Assembly (NCBI GenBank): GCA_910586605.1
Contig: CAJUJR010000053.1
Location: forward strand, 1 to 19,135
Source of the DNA: an uncultured Lachnospiraceae bacterium
GTDB lineage: Bacteria; Bacillota; Clostridia; Lachnospirales; Lachnospiraceae
Length of the DNA: 19,135 bases
Direction of reading: 5' to 3'
Shown here: in pieces, positions 1 through 7,231 of the stretch
How positions within the stretch are numbered: the stretch's first letter is position 1
Layout: every line of letters starts with the position of its first letter
Made by a program: the position numbers and the translations under genes
The notes under the pieces: model-generated
What the model was told of the DNA's origin: nothing
Database searches by the model: none
What the model saw: the letters and a program-made list of their open reading frames with translations, nothing else

Positions 1-5
1 GAGGG

Positions 6-54
6 AAGATATTTTTTATTGAGATTTGGTTACGATTGGCTGTGAATAGTAACT
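6..54 (+). repeat. Left copy of a two-part inverted repeat at the window ends
   Basis: A 15-nt block (6-20, AAGATATTTTTTATT) and a 24-nt block (31-54, starting TACGATTGGC and ending GAATAGTAACT) both recur exactly, as reverse complement, at the other end of the window (19121-19135 and 19083-19106). The spacer between the blocks differs in length (10 nt here, 14 nt at the right end) and in sequence. Outside the blocks the two ends do not match. This is what two copies of a dispersed intergenic repeat would look like. It may also explain why the assembled sequence stops here. Confidence 0.85.
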
Positions 55-150
55 AATGTTTATTTGATATCTTTCCAAAATCACACAATATTCAGTTGTC
101 AAATTTTACTCTCAGACTATCTGGTGAGAATCCGAGAGGCTATTAAATTT

Positions 151-171
151 AGCCACCTTGTCAAGGTGGCT
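151..171. other. Perfect 10-bp palindromic hairpin
   Basis: AGCCACCTTG (151-160) is followed after one base by its exact reverse complement (162-171). Neither strand has a T-run right after the stem, so it is not a standard intrinsic terminator. It could be a protein-binding palindrome or a cruciform/RNA stem. The rest of 55-190 holds no gene that can be supported. Confidence 0.5.
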
Positions 172-193
172 ATGTAACAATACCAGAGAACGC

Positions 194-237
194 AAAAAAG
201 CCGCTTACTCTTAAAAATCAATAAGAATAAGCGGCTT
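194..237 (-). terminator. Rho-independent terminator of the small gene at 252-431
   Basis: On the minus strand a 15-bp stem (arms 223-237 and 198-212, one mismatch, 10-nt loop) is followed at once by six T residues (194-199 on the complement). It begins 15 nt beyond the stop codon of the 59-codon gene, which supports that short gene being real and expressed leftward. Confidence 0.85.
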
Positions 238-251
238 CATAATGATGTGCC

Positions 252-431
252 TTAGACATATTCAATTTTCATTCTCTTGACGGGTGCGTTTACTACCTTG
301 AATATCAGTTCATCCACGCAGTCCGTATATCTGCCCTGTTGTATGAGCTGATTTTTCAGCTCCACAAGGCTATGTAAAAGCAATGTTCTTTCTTCACTAT
401 CCACATATAAATGATTTTTCTTTTCTCTCAT
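252..431 (-). CDS. Small hypothetical protein, 59 aa
   Basis: A complete short frame starts at ATG (429-431) and stops at TAA (252-254). It reads MREKKNHLYVDSEER at the N-terminus and ends VKRMKIEYV. A purine-rich site (AAAAAGGACGG) lies about 9 nt upstream of the start, and a strong terminator lies just past the stop, so the unit has its own signals. The product is charged, has no membrane segment or signal peptide, and contains a likely amphipathic helix (about residues 12-36, TLLLHSLVELKNQL...). A second overlapping ATG (MNERKEK) stops after 12 codons and is rejected. I do not recognise the family with certainty. Small proteins of this style are common in accessory elements of gut Clostridia, but that is recollection and not a demonstrated match. 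Confidence 0.7.
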   Translation of the reverse strand: MREKKNHLYVDSEERTLLLHSLVELKNQLIQQGRYTDCVDELIFKVVNAPVKRMKIEYV

Positions 432-545
432 TCATATCACCGTCCTTTTTTCTTTCATTATATAAACAGACGGCAATATATTCAAACATACGGGATTATG
501 TAACACCAGAAAAAAGCTCTTTGAACGAGTAACTTTTGCCTTTTC

Positions 546-715
546 AATTAGCAGGATTTTTAGCACGATTTTTGCTCCGATTAGCAGGAAAGCCATTTTG
601 ATTAGCAAAAACATCAAATTTCTTGCTAATCATTAGCAAGCTAATCGGTGACGATAATTAACAGTTCAATTTCTCTGTGGTCAAATCTGATTAGCAAAAA
701 CCGCTCCTGCTAATC
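546..715. repeat. Cluster of GATTAGCA motifs in both orientations
   Basis: Five exact copies of GATTAGCA or its complement TGCTAATC occur at 579-586 (+), 600-607 (+), 624-631 (-), 689-696 (+) and 708-715 (-). Near copies lie at 546-553, 558-565, 631-638 and 639-646. Copies at 623-639 form a perfect palindrome with 8-bp arms around one base. The 600/624 and 689/708 pairs form further inverted repeats. The cluster fills most of the 369-nt gap between the small gene (431) and the tRNA (801), in which no gene is credible. Multiple sites for one DNA-binding protein are the simplest reading: integrase arm sites, an excisionase, a replication initiator or a repressor. Confidence 0.7.
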
Positions 716-756
716 GCACATTGCTACGAGTTCAAATTTATTTGGAAAATGAGAAA

Positions 757-790
757 CGCCGAAAACCTTGAAAAATCAATGTTTTCGGCG
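757..790 (-). terminator. Hairpin downstream of tRNA-Arg, probable terminator
   Basis: Perfect 10-bp arms CGCCGAAAAC (757-766) and GTTTTCGGCG (781-790) enclose a 14-nt loop. On the minus strand the stem starts 11 nt after the tRNA 3' end and is followed by TTTCTCATTTT. The T-run is interrupted, so termination may be partial, but position and stem strength fit a tRNA transcript end. Confidence 0.6.
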
Positions 791-800
791 ATGTTTTCAG

Positions 801-874
801 CGTCGCTAAGAGGATTTGAACCTCCGACCTACCGCTTAGGAGGCGGTCGCTCTATCCTGCTGAGCTATAGCGAC
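801..874 (-). tRNA. tRNA-Arg, anticodon CCT
   Basis: The minus strand folds as a standard cloverleaf. The acceptor stem pairs GTCGCTA (868-874 complement) with TAGCGAC (802-808 complement), and the discriminator base G is at 801. The D arm is GCTCAGCAGGATAGAGC. The anticodon stem ACCGC/GCGGT holds the loop CTCCTAA, giving anticodon CCT (reads AGG codons). The T arm carries GGTTCAAATCC. CCA is not encoded. A sigma-A promoter lies directly upstream and a hairpin downstream, so it is transcribed alone. Its 3' end points toward the accessory-looking left end of the window, the geometry expected if an element had used the tRNA 3' end as attachment site. Confidence 0.95.
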
Positions 875-896
875 ATTTTTTAAAACACTATGTTGT

Positions 897-925
897 ATTT
901 TAGCATACCTCATGCAGAGCGTCAA
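897..925 (-). promoter_or_regulatory. Sigma-A promoter of tRNA-Arg
   Basis: On the minus strand TTGACG (920-925) and TAAAAT (897-902) are separated by exactly 17 nt. The expected transcription start is about 15 nt before the tRNA 5' end. It stands back to back with the rightward promoter at 943-971. Confidence 0.8.
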
Positions 926-942
926 GACAAATTTTTGACTTT

Positions 943-971
943 TTGACAAATTCTCTGATAAGGGGTAATCT
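943..971 (+). promoter_or_regulatory. Sigma-A promoter of the polymerase/helicase operon, with overlapping inverted repeat
   Basis: TTGACA (943-948) and TAATCT (966-971) are 17 nt apart, about 70 nt upstream of the polymerase start codon. A 7-bp inverted repeat, TCTGATA (954-960) and TATCAGA (977-983), brackets the -10 box and could be an operator. The leader also contains a short GC-rich hairpin (CCCGCA/TGCGGG, 993-1006). No recognisable Firmicute LexA box was found. Confidence 0.75.
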
Positions 972-1043
972 ATTGCTATCAGAATCAATTTCCCCGCAGG
1001 TGCGGGTACGTAATTCCCAATCCATGAAAGGAGAGGCAGCCCT

Positions 1044-2285
1044 ATGTCAAAAACAATTATTTACCATATAGACGTCAATTCCGCTTTTTTATCATGGCAA
1101 GCGTGCCAAACCCTTTCCATTGACGAAAACGCCACCGATTTACGGACTATCCCTGCGGTAATTGGAGGAAGCCAAAAAGAACGGCATGGAATTGTACTAG
1201 CCAAGTCCATCCCTGCTAAAGCATATCAAATCCACACTGGGGAGCCGCTTGTAAGCGCACGGAAAAAATGCCCAGAACTGACTGTAGTACCACCAGATTT
1301 TTCTATCTATGTAGAATACTCCAAAGCATTTATTGATTTGCTTAAAAAACACTCCCCTGTTGTTGAGCAATACAGCATAGACGAAGCGTTCTGTGACATG
1401 ACTGGAATGGAAATCCTGCACGGCAGCCCTGTCGATTTTGCAAATACACTACGGGAAGAAATCAGGGATACCCTTGGTTTTACAGTTAATATCGGAGTTT
1501 CCACAAACAAGCTTCTTGCAAAAATGGCCTCTGATTTTACAAAGCCAGATAAGGTACACACCCTTTTCCCAGAAGAAATTGAAAAAAAGCTTTGGCCTCT
1601 CCCAATTGAAGACCTTTTTTATGTTGGAAAATCCACCTCAAAAAAACTGCGCCTTTTAGGGATTAAGACCATTGGCGAGCTTGCACATACTGACCTTACA
1701 GTCTTAAAATCACACTTCAAAAAGCATGGTGAAGTCATCTACAACTATGCAAATGGCATTGACAATGGTGTATTAACAGACCATGCCGAACCCAACAAAG
1801 GGTATGGCAACTCTGTCACCACCCATTACGACATTACAGAACGGGACGCTGCATTAAAAATTATCCTGTCACTTTGCGAAACAGTCGGGGCGCGCCTCCG
1901 AGCAGATGGGGTATATATCAGTGTTGTATCTGTTACCCTTGTAGATTGTGAATTCCATCATATTTCACGTCAAACAACCCTTTCTTCTACGACAAATGTA
2001 ACAGAACGGATTTACGAAACTGCCGTTTCCCTTTTTGATGAAGCGTGGCATAACATGCCACTTCGCCTTCTGGGCGTCAGCACAAGCCATGCAAGCCCTG
2101 ATAAATATGAACAATACAATTTATTTGACCTGGAAAAATACGAAAAGCTTTCAAACCTTAACACCGCCATTGATTCTATACGCAGCCGGTATGGTGAAGA
2201 TTCTGTTAAACGCGCCTGCTTTATTAACTCAGAAACAGGCCATATGGCAGGCGGCTTGCAAAAAGCAAAACGGAACAGCAAATAA
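1044..2285 (+). CDS. Y-family DNA polymerase (DinB/UmuC-like)
   Basis: This 413-aa protein is a translesion DNA polymerase that would copy past damaged template bases. The palm begins with HIDVNSAF (8-15, catalytic Asp10). The second catalytic motif is SIDEAF (111-116, Asp113 and Glu114). A helix-hairpin-helix segment (about 194-213, VGKSTSKKLRLLGIKTIGEL) and a little-finger region follow. Near the C-terminus QYNLF (357-361) resembles the sliding-clamp binding pentapeptide. Length fits the family. The start is set by a strong site, AAAGGAGAGG, 9 nt upstream of ATG. It is the first gene of a two-gene operon, 12 nt ahead of a helicase/nuclease, pointing to a joint DNA-repair role. It is nearer to the UmuC-like branch of gut Clostridia than to classical DinB, so no gene symbol is given. 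Confidence 0.93.
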   Translation: MSKTIIYHIDVNSAFLSWQACQTLSIDENATDLRTIPAVIGGSQKERHGIVLAKSIPAKAYQIHTGEPLVSARKKCPELTVVPPDFSIYVEYSKAFIDLLKKHSPVVEQYSIDEAFCDMTGMEILHGSPVDFANTLREEIRDTLGFTVNIGVSTNKLLAKMASDFTKPDKVHTLFPEEIEKKLWPLPIEDLFYVGKSTSKKLRLLGIKTIGELAHTDLTVLKSHFKKHGEVIYNYANGIDNGVLTDHAEPNKGYGNSVTTHYDITERDAALKIILSLCETVGARLRADGVYISVVSVTLVDCEFHHISRQTTLSSTTNVTERIYETAVSLFDEAWHNMPLRLLGVSTSHASPDKYEQYNLFDLEKYEKLSNLNTAIDSIRSRYGEDSVKRACFINSETGHMAGGLQKAKRNSK

Positions 2286-2297
2286 GGGAGGACGATT

Positions 2298-4679
2298 ATG
2301 AACGCCATTAAAATCTCTGTACGCAACCTGGTAGAATTTATTATGCGCTCTGGTGATTTGTCAATCTCATCTACAAGCTTAAAAGACCCAGACGCCATGC
2401 AAGAAGGTACAAGAATCCATAAAAAACTACAAAGAAGCATGGGCTCTGGCTATCACGCAGAAGTATCCCTATCCCTACCTGTCCCTGTTACCTATAATGG
2501 GATTGACTTTACGATAACTGTGGAAGGGCGCGCAGATGGTATTTTCACAGATGAAACAGGCGAAAACATTGACGAAATCAAAGGCGTTTACCATGATATC
2601 CATAAAATGGAAGAAGCTGTCCCCGTCCACCGTGCCCAGGCTCTTTGCTATGCCTATATCTATTCTGTGCAAAATAAACTTCCTGCCATGGGGCTTCGGA
2701 TGACATATTGCCACATCCCAACAGAAAAAGTCCGTTATTTTAAGGAACAGCTTACCTTTGAAGAATTAGATAAACAGTTTCACAATATTTTATTGGAATA
2801 CGCAAAATGGGTGGCATGGCAGATTCAGTGGCAAGAAACCCGGAATTCTTCTATCAAAGCGCTGGAATTTCCATTCGCATACCGTGAAGGGCAGGCAGAA
2901 CTTGTAAAAGGCGTATATCAAAGCATTTTAAGAAAAAAACGCCTCTATATTGAAGCTCCTACCGGAGTCGGTAAAACCGTTTCAACAGTTTTCCCTTCTG
3001 TTAAATCTATTGGTGAAGGGCTGACAGAAAAGATTTTTTACCTGACTGCCAAAACAATTACCCGTACTGTTGCCGAAAACACCTTCCGGTTGCTAGAACA
3101 GCATAATGCAAAATTAAAATGCATTACGCTGACTGCTAAGGAAAAAATCTGCATATTAGAAAAACCTGCCTGCGACCCCCGGACATGTGAACGGGCAAAA
3201 GGGCACTACGACCGTATTAACAATGCAGTTTTTGAACTGCTGAACCAGGAAACCATTATTACACGGGACACTGTTCTTTTGTATGCCCAAAAACATATGG
3301 TCTGCCCTTTTGAAATGTCGCTTGACCTCTCTACCTGGTGTGATGTAATTACAGGCGACTATAATTATGCTTTTGACCCAACTGCCAGCCTGAAACGCTT
3401 TTTTGCCGTAGAAAAAGAAAATAACTTTATCTTCCTGGTTGACGAGGCACATAACCTAGTTGGCCGTGCACGCGAAATGTACTCGGCTGTACTAACCAAG
3501 GAAGACTTTCTTGCAATGAAAAAAATGGCCAAGGAAAAAAACAAAAAAATAGCAAATGCTTTGGAAGCATGTAACCGCGCTCTCCTGGCAAAAAAAAGAG
3601 AATGTGATACTGTTAAAACGTATGATGCACTGGAAATAGAAGATGTCCTTCTATGTGTTATGCGGCTTTGTACTATATTGGAACAGGCATTTGAAGACAC
3701 TAGCCATTACAGCCAATTTATCCCATTCCTCCCTGCCGAAAAAGAGCAGCTTTTAAACTTTTATTTTGAACTTCGGGAATTTCAGAATATTTATGAACTG
3801 CTTGATACACATTACACTATTTATGGGGATTATTCAGAAAATGGTAATTTCCGCCTGCACTTACAGTGCATGGACCCTTCTGTTAACCTAGATTCCTATT
3901 TAAAAAAAGGACGCTGCAGCGTATTTTTTTCTGCCACCCTGCTCCCTATCCATTATTACAGGGAACAGCTTGCCGGACGAGAGGATGACTATGCCGTCTA
4001 TGCCCCTTCCCCATTTTCTGCTTCAAAGAGGCTCCTAATGGTAGGACGTGGCGTTTCTACCAAATATACCATGCGAAGCCCTGCAATGTATGAGAAAATC
4101 GCGCAATATATCATCACATTTGTACAAGGGAAAATTGGAAATTATCTTGTATTTTTTCCCTCATACCAAATGATGGCTGAAATACAAGGATATCTTTTAG
4201 AAAAAACACATTTCACAATTTATGTGCAAAGCAACTCCATGACAGAAGAAGAACGGGAAGAATTTTTGTCACATTTCCAGGATGCCCCCTCCTATACCAC
4301 AATTGGTTTATGCATTATGGGTGGTATTTTCAGCGAAGGAATTGATTTAACAGACAGCCGGCTGATTGGAGCCGTCATTGTTGGTACTGGGCTTCCAATG
4401 GTATGTACTGAAAATGAATTATTTAAAGAATACTTTGATTCTGAAAAAGGCTCCGGTTTTCCTTATGCCTACCAATACCCCGGCATGAATAAAGTCTTGC
4501 AGGCTGCCGGAAGGGTAATCAGGACAACCGAAGATATTGGGGCAATCCTGCTTCTGGATGACCGTTTTTTGCAAACCGGTTACCAGAAGCTTTTCCCGCG
4601 GGAATGGTTTCCCCATGAAGTTGTCACCCTCCCTTCCCTTCCAGAACGCCTATCTTCCTTCTGGAATACCTGGAGCTGA
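2298..4679 (+). CDS. XPD/DinG-type Fe-S DNA helicase with N-terminal PD-(D/E)XK nuclease domain
   Basis: This 793-aa protein joins two activities. The N-terminus (about 1-180) looks like a RecB/Cas4-type nuclease: GRADG with Asp80, then DEIKG with Glu93 and Lys95, and a QALCYAY helix (114-120). The remainder is a superfamily 2 helicase. It has Walker A APTGVGKT (220-227), four cysteines (285, 292, 297, 336) placed like the XPD iron-sulphur cluster, the DEAH box VDEAHN (381-386) and motif VI QAAGRVIR (735-742). Such enzymes unwind DNA 5' to 3' during repair. A strong site (AAGGGAGG) precedes ATG, and the gene follows the polymerase by 12 nt. Its last 30 nt overlap the 3' end of the opposing CotH gene, with no terminator between them. 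The nuclease assignment rests on motifs only. Confidence 0.9.
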   Translation: MNAIKISVRNLVEFIMRSGDLSISSTSLKDPDAMQEGTRIHKKLQRSMGSGYHAEVSLSLPVPVTYNGIDFTITVEGRADGIFTDETGENIDEIKGVYHDIHKMEEAVPVHRAQALCYAYIYSVQNKLPAMGLRMTYCHIPTEKVRYFKEQLTFEELDKQFHNILLEYAKWVAWQIQWQETRNSSIKALEFPFAYREGQAELVKGVYQSILRKKRLYIEAPTGVGKTVSTVFPSVKSIGEGLTEKIFYLTAKTITRTVAENTFRLLEQHNAKLKCITLTAKEKICILEKPACDPRTCERAKGHYDRINNAVFELLNQETIITRDTVLLYAQKHMVCPFEMSLDLSTWCDVITGDYNYAFDPTASLKRFFAVEKENNFIFLVDEAHNLVGRAREMYSAVLTKEDFLAMKKMAKEKNKKIANALEACNRALLAKKRECDTVKTYDALEIEDVLLCVMRLCTILEQAFEDTSHYSQFIPFLPAEKEQLLNFYFELREFQNIYELLDTHYTIYGDYSENGNFRLHLQCMDPSVNLDSYLKKGRCSVFFSATLLPIHYYREQLAGREDDYAVYAPSPFSASKRLLMVGRGVSTKYTMRSPAMYEKIAQYIITFVQGKIGNYLVFFPSYQMMAEIQGYLLEKTHFTIYVQSNSMTEEEREEFLSHFQDAPSYTTIGLCIMGGIFSEGIDLTDSRLIGAVIVGTGLPMVCTENELFKEYFDSEKGSGFPYAYQYPGMNKVLQAAGRVIRTTEDIGAILLLDDRFLQTGYQKLFPREWFPHEVVTLPSLPERLSSFWNTWS

Positions 4680-6350
4680 CTTATGCATATTTCCCATATC
4701 AGAAATTGTAAGCCCGGAAGCGTCAATTAAGGTATCCTTATTTTCCTCCTGCCCGTCAGAAGTAGCCGCAATCGTTCCGTCAAGCTGCCCCCTTACGCTT
4801 TCTGCACGGAGCAGGCAGAATTTTCCAAGGGCGGAAATACCTTTTTCAAATTCCTCATAACTGCAGAACTTTGTTGGGTCTTTTTTGACATAAGGAGCAA
4901 TCATATCCTGTACTTTATCCATCATTTTGGTAAAATAGCCGCTATCAAAATAATCAGCAATAAACTCTTTAAAATATTGGTGGTACTTCTGTTGATATTC
5001 CCCATCAGAAAAAATCCATGCTAACATTGGCCGAGAATCCACGGTACCACCGGAAACCGGCGTGTCAATAGGGTAATTCACCATTTCAGATGCATCCTGC
5101 TGCCCCATAAAGCTCCCAAAAGCAAGGTTATAATCCCACGGGATCATTGAAAACTTCCCATCTTTCTCATATAAGTAATAGTTATGGATCATTGTCCCTG
5201 TATAACTGTCGAAATTGCAGACAAAATTATGGACAACAAAATACCGGATTACTTCCTCTATATTTACCACCTCTTCTATATTTTCCTTTTCATTCACCTG
5301 CTTTAAGGAGGCAATCAGCCGCTTTTTATCTTCCTCAGTGATATCCGTTTTCGCATTATCAAAAATATTCTGATAACTGGAAATTTCATCGTCAGAATAA
5401 ATCAAAGTCACATCATCACTGCCTTTCCTTCTGCCTATATGCCCATCTTTCTGCTCTTTCCTGCCGCCCATATCCCCATCCGGCATTTCTGGCGGCTGTC
5501 CATCTGGCATATCCCCGTCTGGCATCTTTGGCGGCTGTTCAGCCCCATTATTCCTACCATCTGTATTTTCTAAAGCTTCTGTACTTTTAGGCTCTTCTGT
5601 ATTTTCTGCTTTCCCAGGCTGTTCTGCACTTTTGGGCTCTTCTGCGCTTCCCTCTTTTGACGGCTGCCCATCTTCTTTTGCTTTCCATTTCTCCATATCA
5701 AAGCCGCCGCCATTGCCTCTGCCGCCGCCCATCGTCTGGCTGTCTGGTTTATAAAGCTCGCCATAACCACTACCATAATTACGCTCCAAAAAAGCTTCTT
5801 CCACCCCTTCTACTGCCAGATACAGCCCCCAATCCTCGCCATTTACCGTAATATAAGCATAACCGCAAAGCGGAGCGTCTACGCCAAAAGCCCCCATCAT
5901 CTGGTAAGCCAGATAATCCTTCATATAAGTATTATCCTGGATAATGTTGTTCAGGCATAATTTATCCAGCCCATAATAATTCTTCATACTGTCATAATGG
6001 TCAAATTCAATCTTAAAGCTATAGCGGCCATTGCCATAACTTTCTACCTGTGTCAGCGAAGTATTGCCTTTCGCACGGATTCCTACATTTTTATATGCTT
6101 CCTTATCAATCACAACAGAACAAAGGGAGTATTCTTCGCTTGTACACCCTTCCAGAAAGCCCTCCCAATCGTCCATAACAATATCTACCGTATGGACCAA
6201 AGAATCATTAAACAAACGGTTTTCGTATCCCTTTTCCTTTGATGCCTCTTTCACCCCAAAACTTTTTGCATTCATAAAAGCCACCGTAAAAACTAAGGTA
6301 AGCGCGAGGATAATACAGCAAATTTTATCAATATATTTATGTGTTGACAT
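4650..6350 (-). CDS. CotH-family protein kinase-like protein, membrane anchored
   Basis: A 566-aa protein of the CotH family, atypical kinases first known from Bacillus spore coats. Numbering here counts from the upstream Met at 6353. A hydrophobic segment (about 10-28) acts as signal or anchor, putting the rest outside. Family motifs are RAKGNTS (93-99), GLDKLCLNN (128-136), MKDYLAYQ (144-151), WGLYLAVE (175-182) and MIPWDYNLAFG (403-413), whose Asp407 probably binds metal. A low-complexity insert (about 208-315, Gly-rich then Pro/Glu/Asp repeats such as MPDGD) splits the core. ATG-ATG occurs at the start. The second ATG (6348-6350) has the better spacing from GAGG, so it is chosen. Gene order after VTC and DUF4956 suggests a shared phosphate-transfer role. 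The substrate is unknown. Confidence 0.9.
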   Translation of the reverse strand: MSTHKYIDKICCIILALTLVFTVAFMNAKSFGVKEASKEKGYENRLFNDSLVHTVDIVMDDWEGFLEGCTSEEYSLCSVVIDKEAYKNVGIRAKGNTSLTQVESYGNGRYSFKIEFDHYDSMKNYYGLDKLCLNNIIQDNTYMKDYLAYQMMGAFGVDAPLCGYAYITVNGEDWGLYLAVEGVEEAFLERNYGSGYGELYKPDSQTMGGGRGNGGGFDMEKWKAKEDGQPSKEGSAEEPKSAEQPGKAENTEEPKSTEALENTDGRNNGAEQPPKMPDGDMPDGQPPEMPDGDMGGRKEQKDGHIGRRKGSDDVTLIYSDDEISSYQNIFDNAKTDITEEDKKRLIASLKQVNEKENIEEVVNIEEVIRYFVVHNFVCNFDSYTGTMIHNYYLYEKDGKFSMIPWDYNLAFGSFMGQQDASEMVNYPIDTPVSGGTVDSRPMLAWIFSDGEYQQKYHQYFKEFIADYFDSGYFTKMMDKVQDMIAPYVKKDPTKFCSYEEFEKGISALGKFCLLRAESVRGQLDGTIAATSDGQEENKDTLIDASGLTISDMGNMHKSAPGIPEGR

Positions 6351-6417
6351 CATTCACCTCATTTCTGGTTAGGGCGTCATTACTTTTCTGGCCGGATGGA
6401 GCACTAGCCACAATAAG

Positions 6418-7089
6418 TTATCCCATATAATCTCCATTGTAGCTAACCAACACAGCGCTGTTTACCCCTTCCATTTCAGAAAGGATATTCACAAAGTCCG
6501 TATCCCCATCCTTCATGCGCACCTCTACATTTAGTTCAATTGCACCCTTTTGCGCCGTCTTGCTTTTTACGACATAACGCTGCACTTGCTTTTTTAAAAA
6601 TTCTGCTGCCTTTACTTCACTGTCATGGTTTTCACAGCGGATTACCACAATATAAGGGTTGATATGGGATTTCCTGTTTACAAATACCAGCAGCATAATG
6701 CCAATCACAAAACTGCCAAAAACTGCAAGGGGAATCATGCCTGCTGCTAATACAATACCCACGGCAATTGCCCAAAACAGAAATGCAATATCTAACGGCT
6801 CTTTTATCGCAGTACGGAAACGGACAATAGAAAGCGCGCCGACCATACCAAGTGAAAGCACAACATTGGATGTTACTGCTAAAATCACAAGTGTTGAAAT
6901 CATAGTAAGGGCTACAAGCGTTACCCCAAAACTAGAAGAATACATAACACCGGCGAAGGTTTTCTTATAAATCAAAAAGATATACATCCCAATGCCAAAC
7001 GCAAGAACCAGTGCAATCACCATATCCAAAATAGAAATACTGGTTACATTCTCTAAAAAAGACGACTTAAATATATCCTGAAAATTCAT
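6418..7089 (-). CDS. DUF4956 family membrane protein
   Basis: A 223-aa integral membrane protein. Hydrophobic segments lie at about 20-42, 52-76, 101-118 and 119-138. The family signature GALSIVRFRTAIKEP (84-98) sits between segments two and three. The last 80 residues form a soluble domain (about 145-223, beginning PYIVVIRCENHDSEVKAAEFL) resembling a small alpha/beta regulatory fold. The start is supported by AGAGGGAAGA just before ATG. No biochemical role is established for the family. It is often found beside VTC-domain polyphosphate polymerases, as here, which suggests it could anchor the polymerase or pass its product across the membrane. That role is inference. The gene lies between the VTC gene (142-nt gap) and the CotH gene (about 65-nt gap), all in one direction. 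Confidence 0.88.
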   Translation of the reverse strand: MNFQDIFKSSFLENVTSISILDMVIALVLAFGIGMYIFLIYKKTFAGVMYSSSFGVTLVALTMISTLVILAVTSNVVLSLGMVGALSIVRFRTAIKEPLDIAFLFWAIAVGIVLAAGMIPLAVFGSFVIGIMLLVFVNRKSHINPYIVVIRCENHDSEVKAAEFLKKQVQRYVVKSKTAQKGAIELNVEVRMKDGDTDFVNILSEMEGVNSAVLVSYNGDYMG

Positions 7090-7104
7090 TCTTCCCTCTT
7101 TTCT

Positions 7105-7130
7105 GCAAAGTGGGTTCCGTCCACTTTTGC
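7105..7130. other. Hairpin in the VTC-DUF4956 intergenic region
   Basis: GCAAAGTGG (7105-7113) faces CCACTTTTGC (7121-7130), giving a 7-bp core stem, a 7-nt loop and an outer extension with one bulge. It lies just upstream of the DUF4956 ribosome binding site. There is no T-run after it on the coding strand, so it is more likely an RNA processing or stability element than a terminator. The rest of the 142-nt gap shows nothing clear. Confidence 0.35.
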
Positions 7131-7231
7131 TTTATTATTTTCGCATACACAACAAGCCAAACACAATGTTTGCAAGGAGTTATAAGCCCCTTTGCCCCCA
7201 GCGGCTGCATGTGCCAAAAAACCACTATAAT

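Noticed and set aside
432..617. 61-codon open frame on the minus strand
   Set aside because: It runs through the GATTAGCA motifs, has no ribosome binding site and encodes a biased hydrophobic peptide produced by the repeats.
546..715. CRISPR-like array
   Set aside because: The repeated unit is only 8 nt, occurs in both orientations and has irregular spacing; no cas genes are present.
875..1043. LexA (SOS) box upstream of the repair operon
   Set aside because: No sequence close to the Firmicute consensus GAAC-N4-GTTC was found; only the TCTGATA/TATCAGA inverted repeat is present.
2012..2440. 142-codon frame antisense to the polymerase/helicase junction
   Set aside because: Shadow of two well-supported genes; no ribosome binding site or recognisable motif.
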